From: Lotmaria passim
Lineage: Eukaryota > Euglenozoa > Kinetoplastea > Trypanosomatida > Trypanosomatidae
NCBI GenBank assembly: GCA_037349495.1
Contig: CP140198.1
Span: 1,090,001 to 1,154,000 of the forward strand
Length of the DNA stretch: 64,000 bases
Reading direction: 5' to 3'
Under the pieces are notes generated by a model. That model worked only from the letters and a program-made list of their open reading frames with translations. It was not told where the DNA came from and did no database searches. Both the position numbers and the translations under genes were made by a program. Positions 41,339 to 52,047 of the stretch are shown one piece after another (within the stretch, counting starts at the first letter, position 1; each line of letters opens with the position of its first letter).

Positions 41339-42322
41339 CTACAAGGCAGTGTACGTGGGTCGCGCGTTGCCCATGAATGGCTGCTGGCCGTACTGCGCAT
41401 ACGCCGGCCGCGGCTGACCCTGCGCGGGGCACGAGCTCGCGCCGTAGTAGCCCGCGTTACCAGGCGGCGCCGGATAGCCGGACGCTACGGTGGCTGGTGT
41501 GACCGTGGGCGGATAAAGAGGTGCATCACCGTATGCACCGGCGTACGGCCCCTGGGAGCCGGGCATCCTTCCGGGTGGTTGCGGCATCGGCGGTGCCGTT
41601 GTCGATGGCTGAGGGCGGTAGCGGCCGTTCGCCACAGCAGCCGGCGGCGCAGAAAGACAGCTGCTGCTGCCAGATCGGTTGTCGTCGCCGTTGCTGGCAC
41701 TGTTGGTCGGCACCGCTGATGACATCATCAGCGCGCTGCTTTTCGTCTGCCAGCGCGCCGTCGTGAAGGGGTTTAACAACGTCTGCTGCTCCTCAGGAGG
41801 GATCGGGTGAGCCGAGTCCTGCCGCCGTGGGACGCGCGCGTCGGAGAGGGTGGAGGCCGCAAGCTGGCATTCGACATCCTTGCGGTAGCGCTGGAGTGCC
41901 GAGTCGTTGGCCGCCTTGCGTATCTCCTGCCTAACGCTCGCCATCTCGCTCAGCTGGGCGTAGTGGGCGTCCTGCTGCTGCTCCTGCTCGCCCAGCTTTG
42001 CGCGTGTCGTGGCGGCATACTGTAATGACTGGATGTCCACCCCGCCTTTTGTGGTGTCTCCTGGCGCGGGGCCGAGCAGGGCGGGATTGGTGGTGATACG
42101 CTGGATGGTGTTATCGGCGGTGGCCAGTGCCACCTTCACGTCGTTCACAGAGTCCTTGGCCTGAATGAGCTGCTGTGACGTCGCAGCGACGCCGTTCAGC
42201 TTGAGCCGCAGATGCGACGTGACGTAGGTGCCGGCGCTGACCTCGTGCGTGAGATTGGCGGAGGCCGCGGGAGGGGTGCGGCGAGGTGGCGCTGGCCGCA
42301 TTTTCACAGAAGGAATGGGCAT
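41339..42322 (-). CDS. Hypothetical protein with Gly/Pro/Tyr-rich tail (327 aa)
   Basis: Starts MPIPSVKMRPAPPRR. The basic N-terminus is followed by a helical region (about residues 25-165) with GTYVTSHLRLKLNGVAATSQQL and an RKDVECQL helix. The last ~100 residues are a Pro/Gly/Tyr/Gln-rich low-complexity tail. No domain recognised. Coding bias and position support a real gene. Confidence 0.8.
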   Translation of the reverse strand: MPIPSVKMRPAPPRRTPPAASANLTHEVSAGTYVTSHLRLKLNGVAATSQQLIQAKDSVNDVKVALATADNTIQRITTNPALLGPAPGDTTKGGVDIQSLQYAATTRAKLGEQEQQQDAHYAQLSEMASVRQEIRKAANDSALQRYRKDVECQLAASTLSDARVPRRQDSAHPIPPEEQQTLLNPFTTARWQTKSSALMMSSAVPTNSASNGDDNRSGSSSCLSAPPAAVANGRYRPQPSTTAPPMPQPPGRMPGSQGPYAGAYGDAPLYPPTVTPATVASGYPAPPGNAGYYGASSCPAQGQPRPAYAQYGQQPFMGNARPTYTAL

Positions 42323-43250
42323 CTCGGTTCTCCCTCCTTTCTTTTTTATAGCCTCGGATGGAAAGCTTGAAAATCAATAAAAGAGGAAATTGAGGATATA
42401 GAAAGAGGAATGTAAAGGTGTACGTCTTCTTTTTGGAAAGGTGAGAGCAACAACAACTGAAAACGAAGGGAAGCAAAAAGGAGAGCTTGTCAAAAACTGA
42501 GGAAAAAAAAAAAAGGATGCTACGTTTACTCAAGAAACGCACACATACAGGGGAAAAAAAAAAACGAAATAAAAAGCCTGGAAAAAAAAAGAGATTGTAG
42601 GAGGAAGAAAAAAAAAGGAAGTGGAAGCGAGAGTACTGATGGCTTGTAATGCTGCAGCGGTAGAGTTGTATGCCGAAAAAGAACGTAGAGTAAATACAGA
42701 CAATTGCAGAACCAAACAGAGCCGCGTTTATGCAGTCCTCCCAGGAGCTCAAAGTTACTGTAGTTTTTCATAGGGCAACTTCTTAACAAAAAAAAAAAAA
42801 GAAATGGGGCAGCATAATGCATCTTTGCAAAGCAATTTGATTGTTCGTTTAAAAAAAAAAGACACAAAGTGCTGAGTTTGGCAAAAAAAAAAGCAAATTG
42901 TCTTCCAAAGATCTGTTGCTTTGCAAGCTCTAGAGAAATAAAATGAACACCTTATCAAAAAAAAAAGTCTAACAACAGCTTCGCAACTAAGTCAGTAAGA
43001 AAGAAAGGGGCGGTTAATTTTAATATTGAATGCTGTTGGATTTCTGCACGTACTGTCGACAGTTATTGCTATGTACATTACTGACAAAAGAAAGCCTTGG
43101 AGTACAACTAACTTCAATAAGGCAACCGGACGAGTATTAAACTCTTAGGGCAACCTACGACAAGCAGCCAACGATACCTGTTGCTCCCCCGAAAGCAAAA
43201 CTACAAAAAAAAAAAAAGAAACAATGAAAACTGAAAGCAAAAAAAAAAAA

Positions 43251-43268
43251 TATATATATATATATATT
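43251..43268. repeat. (TA)9 microsatellite
   Basis: Uninterrupted TA units directly after an 11-nt A run. Confidence 0.85.
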
Positions 43269-43564
43269 TAAGAGCACGCGTCCGCACCATTACGGAGAAC
43301 AGTTGCGACAGAAACAAAAGCCACACGAGTTATTTTTTTTGCAGCCCGCACGGCGGAAGAGGTGTAAGGAGAAACAAAGTTAGCTTGTCCTCTCTATATC
43401 ATCAGTACAACGAACTTGAGTATTGTCACGCTGCGCACAGTGCATCGATCAAACTAATGGTAAAAAGCGTGCTGGCAAGATCACTGTTGACTGAAATAAA
43501 AAAAGAAAAAAGAAAAAAGAAGAAGCGAAGCCTCGTCTTTTTTTTTTTTTTGTTCGCAATGATG

Positions 43565-43756
43565 TTATCTCTTCTCATGCTCACGGATGTCTGCTGGATG
43601 TAAAAGAAACGCACGAGCAATAAAGCGCGCAGGCTTTCCTGCCTGCTCCTTCACGCCAGATATACGCACACGCATTTTATGTTTATGACCATGATCTTTA
43701 GCTAACTTGGTAAAGAGCAAGCTAGAGCGGCGCAGAGGCCCGTTTCCTTGTGGCAT
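43565..43756 (-). CDS. Candidate small basic protein (63 aa), starts MPQGNGPLRR
   Basis: ATG at 43754-43756. The product is basic and ribosomal-protein-like in composition (KLAKDHGHKHKMRVRISG, then KPARFIARAF), but no family was recognised. Upstream on the minus strand, a pyrimidine tract (CTTTTTTTTTGTCTCC...) leads to TATTTAG (AG 43829-43830) and GGTTCTAG (43803-43804), plausible trans-splice acceptors. Against it, third-position GC is low (around 40%) compared with the neighbouring genes. It could be a real short ORF, a relic, or chance. Confidence 0.38.
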   Translation of the reverse strand: MPQGNGPLRRSSLLFTKLAKDHGHKHKMRVRISGVKEQAGKPARFIARAFLLHPADIREHEKR

Positions 43757-44040
43757 TCTCGGGAAGCGTCCTAAACCTCAAACCACTGCAGCTCCAATGG
43801 AACTAGAACCGAATCAAAGCAAGAGTGGCTAAATATAAAAAGAAGATGGAGACAAAAAAAAAGCGTCCTTGTGCCCAAAGCACAAGTGGAAAAGAATAGA
43901 GCAAAATCAAAAAGACACAAATAAAATGGCAGCCATCAAAGCACCAGCCAGATTACCGTAGACACCTCTTTTGGACAAAGAGAGAAGAAAGCAACTAAAA
44001 AAAAAAAACTAAAACACATACACACTAACATAAGTGCTGC

Positions 44041-45765
44041 TTAATGACGACGACGATGCTTGTCGCCCCGCAAGTCGTGCTTTTCATCCGACGATTTCGG
44101 CGAGGCAGCCTTAACGGCAATCGGACGCTGTTCTTTTTTCTTCGGGTCCTCCTTCGTCTTCCGTGCCGCCACAGCCTTCTCTGTGCTGTGTAAGCAGCGC
44201 TGCACCGGATTTTCACGCGAGGATTGGTCATGGCCACGCAGCTCATCCTTCGACTTCGACTTCGACGGTAATGGTGGCGATGGCGACGGCACGGCTTTGT
44301 CGCCACGCGACTTCACGTCACACGCCTTCACCGGTGGCAGCAATGTGCGCTTGTTCTCCTTCTCGCGAGACCACTTTTTCGCCTCAGCATTCCCAGCCAC
44401 TTTGGGCGGAAGGGAGACAGGGTTGTCGTCTTTTGCGCTGTGGCGCCGTGGCGCGGCCGGCTCCTCCACCGACGATTTATTCTTGCGCCGCCCGCCATCG
44501 CCCTTTGCGGGAAGAGGCGCGGCAACACCAGCTGCGCCAGCAGCAGTGGCAGCGGGGCCAGAATCTTCATTGTGGCGGGATAGGCAGCCGCGTTCGCCGT
44601 TGGTCAGGTGTTCCAGCATCGTCTGCCATCCCTCGCAGTATCTGTCGATTTCCATCGACTTTACTGAATTCACCCCTTGCGTCACAATAGCAGTTTTCTC
44701 GTGATCGCTCGCACTGGCTGGCAAGCCTGGCGACGCCGCATGCCGCGCTACCGGCAGTGCCTCAGCTGCCTCGCCACTACCGCCTGTGTCACCGCCCCTC
44801 CGCCTGTACGAGCGCGGCTCCCTCGGCGCTGACGTCGTTGTCACAACCTGCGAGGCCGACTGGCGGCGGCGGCGCGCCATCGCCTTCGTATGCGCCAAGC
44901 TGCGCTGCTCCCGCTCCACGATGCTTACCGAAACGACATAATCCGCCGCCTCCTGGTACATCCGCCACTTCTCCGCCACGGCGGTGTCCTCAAGGAGAAA
45001 GCGGGCGTAGATGTTCTCCGTCGTGCTGAGCCGGACGTTGTTCTCCTTCTGCAGCTGCCACGCAGCCTGCCGCCACACCGGCTCGTTTTCCATGCAGAAG
45101 ACGACGAACTTGTCGTACTCGCCCATTATGGCAAAGCGGTCGAGTTGCTCAGTGACGATCGCGAGGAGGTGCTCCAGACGAGCACGGCTCTCCTCTTCGC
45201 TCCTCTCGACGGTGCAGCGGGAGGATAGGCACTCGTGGATGAGGTCCTCCTGCGCGGCGCACCTCTCGTCCTCACGACGCCACGCTGCGACAAACTCAAG
45301 CGCTTCCGTCACGATGACGTCCATCGGCGAGTCGCTCTGCATCCTATGTCCTAGCCGCTGCATCGTCGACACCGGCCCGAAGGTGCGGCCGTTAGTCGTG
45401 GTGTTGGGTCTGATGGCGGTGGAGACAGAGCAGCCCCCACAGCCGGGCTGTGAGGAGCCGGATTTGATGAAGGCCATTCGAAACATTCCCGACAACGAAG
45501 CGCTGGTGCTGGCGTTGTCGCATGGGTCGGAGGCGCACGTGAGACGCGCAGGACGGGGAGAGGCGGGGGCCGGGGTCGCCGGTGGCCTTGGCTGCACCGA
45601 ACGAATGCCCAGCACGTTATTCAGCATATGAATCTGGCGCATGCTGTCTTGCGTCTCCAGCAAAACGCATGTGAGATCCATCACGCAGTTGCGAGACCCA
45701 CTGATTTTGTACGCGGCTGCCACGCACCCATTCACGTGAACTGTATAATGCGCCTCGGAAGACAT
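44041..45765 (-). CDS. Hypothetical protein with basic disordered C-terminus (574 aa)
   Basis: Starts MSSEAHYTVHVNGC (first ATG of the frame at 45763-45765). The N-terminus looks globular (CVMDLTCVLLETQDSMRQIH). The middle is predicted helical (about 150-290: EALEFVAAWRREDERCAAQE, LEHLLAIVTEQLDRFAIMG). The C-terminal half is Lys/Arg/Pro/Ser-rich and disordered, ending in a basic RGDKHRRRH. No family recognised. The basic tail would suit nucleic-acid or microtubule contact; this is inference only. Confidence 0.8.
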   Translation of the reverse strand: MSSEAHYTVHVNGCVAAAYKISGSRNCVMDLTCVLLETQDSMRQIHMLNNVLGIRSVQPRPPATPAPASPRPARLTCASDPCDNASTSASLSGMFRMAFIKSGSSQPGCGGCSVSTAIRPNTTTNGRTFGPVSTMQRLGHRMQSDSPMDVIVTEALEFVAAWRREDERCAAQEDLIHECLSSRCTVERSEEESRARLEHLLAIVTEQLDRFAIMGEYDKFVVFCMENEPVWRQAAWQLQKENNVRLSTTENIYARFLLEDTAVAEKWRMYQEAADYVVSVSIVEREQRSLAHTKAMARRRRQSASQVVTTTSAPREPRSYRRRGGDTGGSGEAAEALPVARHAASPGLPASASDHEKTAIVTQGVNSVKSMEIDRYCEGWQTMLEHLTNGERGCLSRHNEDSGPAATAAGAAGVAAPLPAKGDGGRRKNKSSVEEPAAPRRHSAKDDNPVSLPPKVAGNAEAKKWSREKENKRTLLPPVKACDVKSRGDKAVPSPSPPLPSKSKSKDELRGHDQSSRENPVQRCLHSTEKAVAARKTKEDPKKKEQRPIAVKAASPKSSDEKHDLRGDKHRRRH

Positions 45766-46951
45766 CAATAAAACTGCTTGAGCTTTTCTTCTTTTTTTTT
45801 TTTTCTCTCTTCCTTGTTTGGTTGCATGTGGTGAATACTCCTATAAATGACTGCCACAAGTTTTTGACCTCTAGGCTGTACCCAAATCAATCGAAGTCTT
45901 CACGCAAAATGACCAATGCGAGAAAAAAAAAAAAAGCAATGTGAAGCAACAGGAGCTTGTCAACGACGAATACCCCATCCACAGTCGAACAACGCTATGT
46001 GTTTATTTGAAAGCAATGTAAAGCTAAAATAACTGCTAAAAAAATGACATAAAAAGATGAAAGGGAAAAAGATCGTTGCGCTGATATGTGAAAAAAAAAA
46101 AAACTACGAGAAAAGCTGAATACTCTGTAAACACTAGAAACATAAAATGTTGTTTTTCTTTTGTTTTGTTTTTTCCCTTCTCTTCCTTGGAATTCCCACA
46201 AACACCGGTAGAAAGGAAAGCGTTGCAGAAAAAAAAAAGTAGCTTCATGCAAGCAGGGATGTCGATGGGGTGATGGTGCGCGTCGCTCTTCCCCGTATTA
46301 GGCTTCTCATTTTGTTTGTTTGTTGGCTTCTCCTTTTGCAGTGCAACTTGTGCGTAGGGCAAGGGACACTGATGAGAGCAACGTCAAGCAATAAAGAAAA
46401 AGCAGAAATGAAAAACCGCTGTTTTACTGATAACTGCCGTTGACCACCTGAACTACTTGGAATTGTTCTTTTCTCTTTTTATTTGGTTTTTTTTTGTATA
46501 TCTTGGTGAGTATGTGTATCTGTGTGTGTGTGTGTGTGTGAGAGAAATGACAAAAAAAAAAACAGCTGTCCACTTCCCTCACTGAAATGGTGCATCGGAG
46601 CGAAACAATCGAAAGAAAAACAACAAGCTCACAACCAGCACGGAAAAACAGCCGAGCTTTAAAACGCTGAGTGCCAAATGATGCACCTTCCATGAATGGA
46701 GGAGTTGCTGCCATAGAAAAAAAAAAGAAGGAAAAAACAGAAACGAACGAGAACAAGGACAGAAACAAGTGGCCTCTTGGCACCACGAAGTGCCTCACCT
46801 GCTGACCACATTCGCCCTCCGAGCATATCCTGTTCCATTAGCGAATACTAATGCGGCAACTCTCCCTCGACTAAAAAAGATGCGTGTATTTGTACGCCGC
46901 ATGCCACTCTTCAAGCTCTTCCATCCCTTTTTGTTGTTGTTGTTTGTGCTT
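45766..46951. other. Intergenic spacer between 574-aa and membrane-protein genes
   Basis: Contains T run 45791-45804, A runs at 45922, 46090, 46230 and 46549, a (TG)n repeat at 46521-46541 and GTT repeats near 46930. No gene supported. Confidence 0.55.
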
Positions 46952-48250
46952 TCACAGTTCATTCTTCTTCTTGTCGGCGCCGGTGATGTCAACGTCGCTC
47001 ACCTCAGTAGATGTGTCAAAAGCCACCTCGACCTTGCGATGCCACAGCCGCATACGCCACTCCACATAGCGGTCGTACAGCGTGGTGCCCCAGTTGCCGT
47101 ACTTCGCCAGGCTCACCAGCGTAAACGGGGCCAAGACGAAGGGGATAAGGCAGCGCGAGGCGGCGTGCAGCCCCACCAGCGCGGGAAAGAGACGCGGCAC
47201 GAATGGGTGGCGCCACGCGACGTCGCCCATGAACTTGGGAAACTTCACAGAGGTGAGGGGCAACATGGAGACGGCGAGTCCGAGCGCGGTGATGGTGTAC
47301 GCCGAGGCCTGCATCATGTGCACCCGCCGCGTTACGCCAACAAGATTGTCGAAGTACGGATTGGCGTCGTACTCCACCCCGCGACGGGCGGCGCCACGGC
47401 GGCGACGGAACTCTTGACTCTTGCGCAGCTCGTACAGCACGCGGTGCTCGTGCACACGGTACTCCAGGACGGAGTTGCAGTAGATGCCGAGCAGCGCGCA
47501 ATAGAGGGCGGAGAAGCAGGCCCGCTGCCGCGCCAGCCAGCGAGGAGTGATGCCACGGACCCGCTGTGGGTAGAACCGAAACCGCGCGTAGAAAAAGGCG
47601 ACGAGGAAGTAGCTAAGGAACTCCGGCGCGATCTGCGACACGACCCGCGTGAGCAGCTCGGTGTACTCGACATCGGAGCGGTCCTCGTTGAAGCCGCCAG
47701 CGAGCGACATGCAGCGCACGGAGAAGCGCCACGACACGAAGTCAGGGGTGGTAACGTAGACCTTGTTCACGTGGTTGAGGATATCTGACTTGTACTGCAG
47801 CTGCGCCACGGCGTCGGAGAGGAAGTCGTCGCAGAAGATGTAGGCCAGCAACCGCAGAACAGCGCGCTGCGGGAAGTAAGACTGCGACAGGATCATGTGC
47901 CGGTAGGTCTCGCTGAAGTTGAACATCTGCATGCGGTACTGCTCTGGAAGTCCGCAGTTGCCAATCAGCTCCGCCAGCGTGGATGCCTCCTCGACACTGC
48001 GGTAGCGCGACAGCATCATGCAGATGCGCACAAAGTTACGGATCACCTCCTCGTTGACGGCGTCGTAGCACATTCCACGCGCCAGAAAGTGCGCTGTCAG
48101 AGGCGTCGGCAGGGTCTGGATGATGTCCGGCGCGAGATGGTGGCGTTCGACCAACTCGTAGACTCGCTCATCGTACATGCCCATGGTCATGAGAAGCTCC
48201 AGCTGCTTCTTCTCTGCCAGGCTCTCGTACCAGTTGGTTAGCAGTCCCAT
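46952..48250 (-). CDS. Predicted membrane protein of unknown function (432 aa)
   Basis: Starts MGLLTNWYESLAEKK; Gly2 makes N-myristoylation conceivable. The first ~270 residues are helical and soluble-looking. Hydrophobic stretches that could span membrane lie at about 205-225 (EFLSYFLVAFFYARF), 245-262 (FSALYCALLGIYCNSV), 320-340 (YTITALGLAVSMLPL) and 360-390 (PALVGLHAASRCLIPFVLAPF). The tail is acidic then lysine-rich. No family recognised; a mitochondrial or ER location is only a guess. Confidence 0.8.
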   Translation of the reverse strand: MGLLTNWYESLAEKKQLELLMTMGMYDERVYELVERHHLAPDIIQTLPTPLTAHFLARGMCYDAVNEEVIRNFVRICMMLSRYRSVEEASTLAELIGNCGLPEQYRMQMFNFSETYRHMILSQSYFPQRAVLRLLAYIFCDDFLSDAVAQLQYKSDILNHVNKVYVTTPDFVSWRFSVRCMSLAGGFNEDRSDVEYTELLTRVVSQIAPEFLSYFLVAFFYARFRFYPQRVRGITPRWLARQRACFSALYCALLGIYCNSVLEYRVHEHRVLYELRKSQEFRRRRGAARRGVEYDANPYFDNLVGVTRRVHMMQASAYTITALGLAVSMLPLTSVKFPKFMGDVAWRHPFVPRLFPALVGLHAASRCLIPFVLAPFTLVSLAKYGNWGTTLYDRYVEWRMRLWHRKVEVAFDTSTEVSDVDITGADKKKNEL

Positions 48251-49151
48251 TTTGGCTTTTTGATTTGTGAGCGTGATTGTGACTACGTAAAATAAATAAA
48301 TAAAAACAGTGATAATAAATGAATGAAAAAAAGACCGCGCTGTCAGACACGACTACTAGGTGTAAGTGTCCGCGATGTTGCGTAGGTTGGCTCTCGCAAA
48401 GCCCCAAAGGAAAGAAAAAAAAAAAGAAAAAGAAACGTAGACTGTTTCTTTCGTCCTGTTTTTTTTTTTTTTTTTCACCGCACGAGATGCTGAGGGAACA
48501 ACAAAGACGTAAAAAGGAAAGCAAAAGAAAGAAAAAAAAAAAAAAGAAAGGCAAGAAAATTGTTGTAGATGTCAGAGAAATGCACTAGTGCGACGCACCC
48601 ACAGCGACTTCTAGCCGTTATGTGCATAGCATTTACCTCTTAAACTGGGTGCAGCCGTGATAAATTCCGTTACTTGCGTGCGTTCAGCATCAGCAACATT
48701 GAAGGAAACGGTGATCTCTCTTCCTATTGACATAGCCAGCGCTGCCCTTCCTCTGGAAGCCGTTTCGTGTTTCTTTTCTCTTTTTCTTCCCTTCACCTTT
48801 TTTTTTTTTTTTGGCTCACATTCGATAGTGATCACAATGCGTCGCCTCACAAAAGAGAGACGCACCGACAGAGAAGCAAATTATGCTCATACACCTAAGC
48901 CAGGCGCCTGGTGGTAAGTTTGCACAACATATATATATGTGTAATGTTCAACGCACGATAAAGATTGATAGTTAATTGCTGAGCTTAGCATTGTGCTTCC
49001 CATACAGGAGAAGCCGTGCGTATCTGCGTTAGGGCGTGTGGATAGAAAAAAAAAAAAGACAACGAGACGAGTTTTTTTTTCTTTTTTTTTTTCGTGTTGT
49101 TGTCACTTTACGCATGTTCGCTAAATAAGGGAAAACAAAACAGTGAATCCA
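48251..49151. other. Intergenic spacer between membrane-protein and JmjC genes
   Basis: Contains A/T runs at 48415, 48460-48475, 48533, 48802-48815, 49046 and 49070-49092. The segment 48595-48770 is less A-rich but has no frame with convincing coding bias. Confidence 0.5.
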
Positions 49152-50987
49152 CTAAAAGCTGAAGGCGAAGCCTTCCGATGACGGCTCCAGCAACGTCAGG
49201 CGGCCCAGTCGGCGCTTCTCCCGTTCCAGGTGCTCCTTCTCCAGCTGCTGCTCCACCGCGTCCATTATGGCCGGGTGCGCCTTCCGCATCGCCGTCTCGA
49301 ACTCCTGCGCAAAGCCAAGCTGTCGCGCCGCGATGGACTCCGCTGTGGTGGAGTCGGCGTCCTCGCCAATGCCGCTGATCGAGCCTTTCATCGCACGCAG
49401 GAACTTCACCACCTTCAGTAGGTTGCACCGCGAGACGTAGTTCTGCGTGATCGCAATTGAGTCCTCCAAATTAATGACGAAGTGCCACCATCCACACGGC
49501 ACAAACATGATGTCGCCCGGCTCGCAGATACACTCGTAGCCGCGGTGCCGCAGCTCCCGCAGGCTCGTGTCGTAGTTGTTCAGCAGCCACTCCGTCAGCG
49601 ACACCGGTGTGGCCACCTCGGCCATGTCCGCGCTGGGCACGCAGCCGGGAGGGTTCGCACCGGGCGGGAACAGCAGCCAGCGCTTCCGACCCGTCATGTT
49701 CGCGTTCCACGCGTTTGTGTAGTTCGGGTCGACATGGAAGCTGCTCCCCCCACGGTGCGGGCCGGCAATGATCCAGCGGTACTTCGGCCGGTGACTGCCC
49801 ATAGTAGAAAAGAAGTCATCCCGCGCGAAATACTCCGGCACGGTGTAAAGCCGCTCCACGTCCAGCACGTTGCCGAACTCGGCGTCGAACATGTAGATGG
49901 GCCGTTCGTCGTTCTGCTCCGTGGCGTAGTGCACGTAGTCATCGAGGTCCATGTTCGTGTACTCGCAGCGCAGCGGCGCAGTCAGCGGGCAGCCGGCACG
50001 CACCAGCTCCTCCTTCTTGTCCGACAGATTCGCAAAGCGGCCCCGCAGGATCTTGAACAGCGGCCACTCCGTAGCCACGTCGGTGATCACTACAGGAATG
50101 TTGGGCTGCTCAAAGCGCTCGTGAAACTCCTGCACGGAGAGGCGGCTGCAGCGCTCCACGGAATGAAAGTCGGAGGTGTACCGCGGACTGCCCCCTAGTC
50201 TGGCACGGCCATCGCTGTCGGACACGCCCGCGTTGTTGGGTGAGTTCGCGGACGACGATGACGCCGCGGGAAAGGCGGCGTCGCGCTTTGTCCTCCGCCC
50301 TTTCGCATGTCCAGCGCTGTCGCCGTCAGGGCTGGTGGTCGACGAAGACGCCAACGTCTCCTCAAGCACGGGATGGAGGTGGTAGTACGGGGGCAGGATG
50401 GTGCACATCCACGCCTGGAAAAGCTGGTCGCAGAAGAAGCGACGCTGCACCCGCACCGGCTTGTGCCGGAGCTTCAGCTCAGTGGTGTTCCCACTTCGCA
50501 CCACCGACGGTGCCGCGGTGACTCTGCCACCCACTTTCGCTTTTTTCAAAGGCGGGGAGGTCCCACGTGTTATACCGCTGACGCCACTGCTGCCCTTTTC
50601 GGAACCCTCGATCGGCCTGGCGCTGCTACGCAAGCCCCCGTGCTGGGCAGCGTAGCCCCGCACTGCTGTCTCCTTCCAGCTGCCGCGGAAGCGCAGATAA
50701 CTGGGCGACAGGAGGGTGTAAGCCGTCTTGAAGGCTTCCGTGCAGTGCACCAGCACGTACCAACCAGTGCAGCTGCGTGACAGCCGACAGAGGTCTGGCA
50801 CCTCCACAAAACTCAGCAGGTGCTGGACGAGGTCCAGGTAGGGCTGCTCCGTGTGCTCGCGGTCGTCATCGGTGGTGGCGCTAGCGAAGGTGGAGAGCGT
50901 GCCGAGTCGATCAAAAATGTCGTTGCGGTCGACGGCGTTGCCACGCGGGTAGACACCGTAGGGGTGCGGTCGATACCACGTTTGCAT
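49152..50987 (-). CDS. F-box plus JmjC-domain oxygenase-like protein
   Basis: A 611-aa protein starting MQTWYRPHPYGVYP. An F-box-like helix set is at about residues 49-90 (LVQHLLSFVEVPDLCRLSRS). After a disordered linker comes a JmjC domain in the JMJD6-like arrangement: NIPVVITDVATEWP, then the iron-binding HxD in GSSFHVDPNYTNAWN with RKRWLLFPP, and the distal His in FVPCGWWHFVINLEDSIAITQNY. The Fe(II)-binding H-x-D...H triad is complete, so it may be an active 2-oxoglutarate oxygenase (protein or RNA hydroxylase or demethylase); the substrate is unknown. The ATG at 50985-50987 is chosen because a splice acceptor (AG 51065-51066) lies between it and an upstream in-frame ATG. Confidence 0.88.
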   Translation of the reverse strand: MQTWYRPHPYGVYPRGNAVDRNDIFDRLGTLSTFASATTDDDREHTEQPYLDLVQHLLSFVEVPDLCRLSRSCTGWYVLVHCTEAFKTAYTLLSPSYLRFRGSWKETAVRGYAAQHGGLRSSARPIEGSEKGSSGVSGITRGTSPPLKKAKVGGRVTAAPSVVRSGNTTELKLRHKPVRVQRRFFCDQLFQAWMCTILPPYYHLHPVLEETLASSSTTSPDGDSAGHAKGRRTKRDAAFPAASSSSANSPNNAGVSDSDGRARLGGSPRYTSDFHSVERCSRLSVQEFHERFEQPNIPVVITDVATEWPLFKILRGRFANLSDKKEELVRAGCPLTAPLRCEYTNMDLDDYVHYATEQNDERPIYMFDAEFGNVLDVERLYTVPEYFARDDFFSTMGSHRPKYRWIIAGPHRGGSSFHVDPNYTNAWNANMTGRKRWLLFPPGANPPGCVPSADMAEVATPVSLTEWLLNNYDTSLRELRHRGYECICEPGDIMFVPCGWWHFVINLEDSIAITQNYVSRCNLLKVVKFLRAMKGSISGIGEDADSTTAESIAARQLGFAQEFETAMRKAHPAIMDAVEQQLEKEHLEREKRRLGRLTLLEPSSEGFAFSF

Positions 50988-52047
50988 CCTCCGCTGCTGT
51001 GAGAAGTTATTGATAACAAAAAACGTGTAAAGAGTGTCGAAGGTGTTTTTCCTTTCTGGGCGTACTGCATACATAAAAAAAAAAAAAAACGCAAGAGTTG
51101 TGTCGAGGTGCGAGCACGAGAAAAAAGGGAAATAAAAAGGTCTCTTGAGAGTCTTCAAAAAGCATGAAACCTGCTACAGCCATGTGCCTTTCCTGTGGCT
51201 GTTTGTGGTTTCCCAGCCTGCTAGCCAGTCACCAGCTTTTCCTGACCAACACTTCAAAATTACTCTCTACAAGATTTCCGCCGATCGATTGGGAAAGGGG
51301 AAAAAAAAAACAAAGAGCCCAGCTTCATCGCTAACGCGCGTTGTCGTAGTTTGCCGAAAGAAGGCGCACAAGCAGCGGCTCCCGTTCACGCACACGCGAT
51401 GGAGCGCCGCTCTCATGATCCACGTCATTGCCTTTAACGCACCGATTTACTGAGAAAGAGTATCCTTTTTCTTTTCAAGTAACACGTTAGATCGTTGATT
51501 GCACGCCACCCGATTAGTTTATCTGCCCATGCGAGAGAAAAAAAAAAAAGACAAAGAAAAAACAGGATTTAGAAAGGCTCGCGTGTTCTTCGCGCGCCGA
51601 TCCTGCCCCAGAGCCAGAGTGTGCCAGGAAAGCTAACAAGCAAAAGGGAAGGAGGAAAGAGAAGCTGTTCTTTTGCCTTCCTCCCTTTCTTTTTTCTCTC
51701 TCTTTTTTTTGAGTTAAAAACACCAACTGAGGAAAGAGCAAAGGGCAAAGGCAGGAAAAAAAAAAAAACAGATTAGCATACGTCTCTGCCGCGGCCGCCT
51801 CGGCTCATCCACAGCACAGCACGATTACTTAGAAAATGACAATGGATAAAACAGCTTCTAAAATGATGACAAAAAACACCTAGCGCCAGTCAGCATGCAC
51901 GCCCCGTGAGTGGGCGCGGTGAGGGCATGAATCACCTACAAGCCGTTCTCTCTCGTGCGCCCACTTGACCCTCTCATTTCAAATGTGTCTTTGGGCGGTT
52001 GTTTGATGCGTGTGTGTCGCTCAGTTCTCTTATTTTCACCCTTGCGA
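50988..52047. other. Intergenic spacer between JmjC and ArgRS genes
   Basis: Contains the JmjC leader, A runs at 51300, 51539 and 51757, and a plus-strand pyrimidine tract at 51670-51708. No coding frame is supported. Confidence 0.55.
51065..51066 (-). promoter_or_regulatory. Predicted trans-splice acceptor of the JmjC gene
   Basis: On the minus strand a 15-nt T run is followed by ATGTATGCAG; the AG gives a 78-nt 5' UTR. Confidence 0.55.

Larger units (their letters stand above)
42323..44040. other. Spacer with a possible short gene and a TA microsatellite
   Basis: A-rich with many 9-14 nt A runs and (TA)9 at 43251-43268. The stretch 43565-43756 contains a short open frame listed separately. 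The rest shows no gene. Confidence 0.55.
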
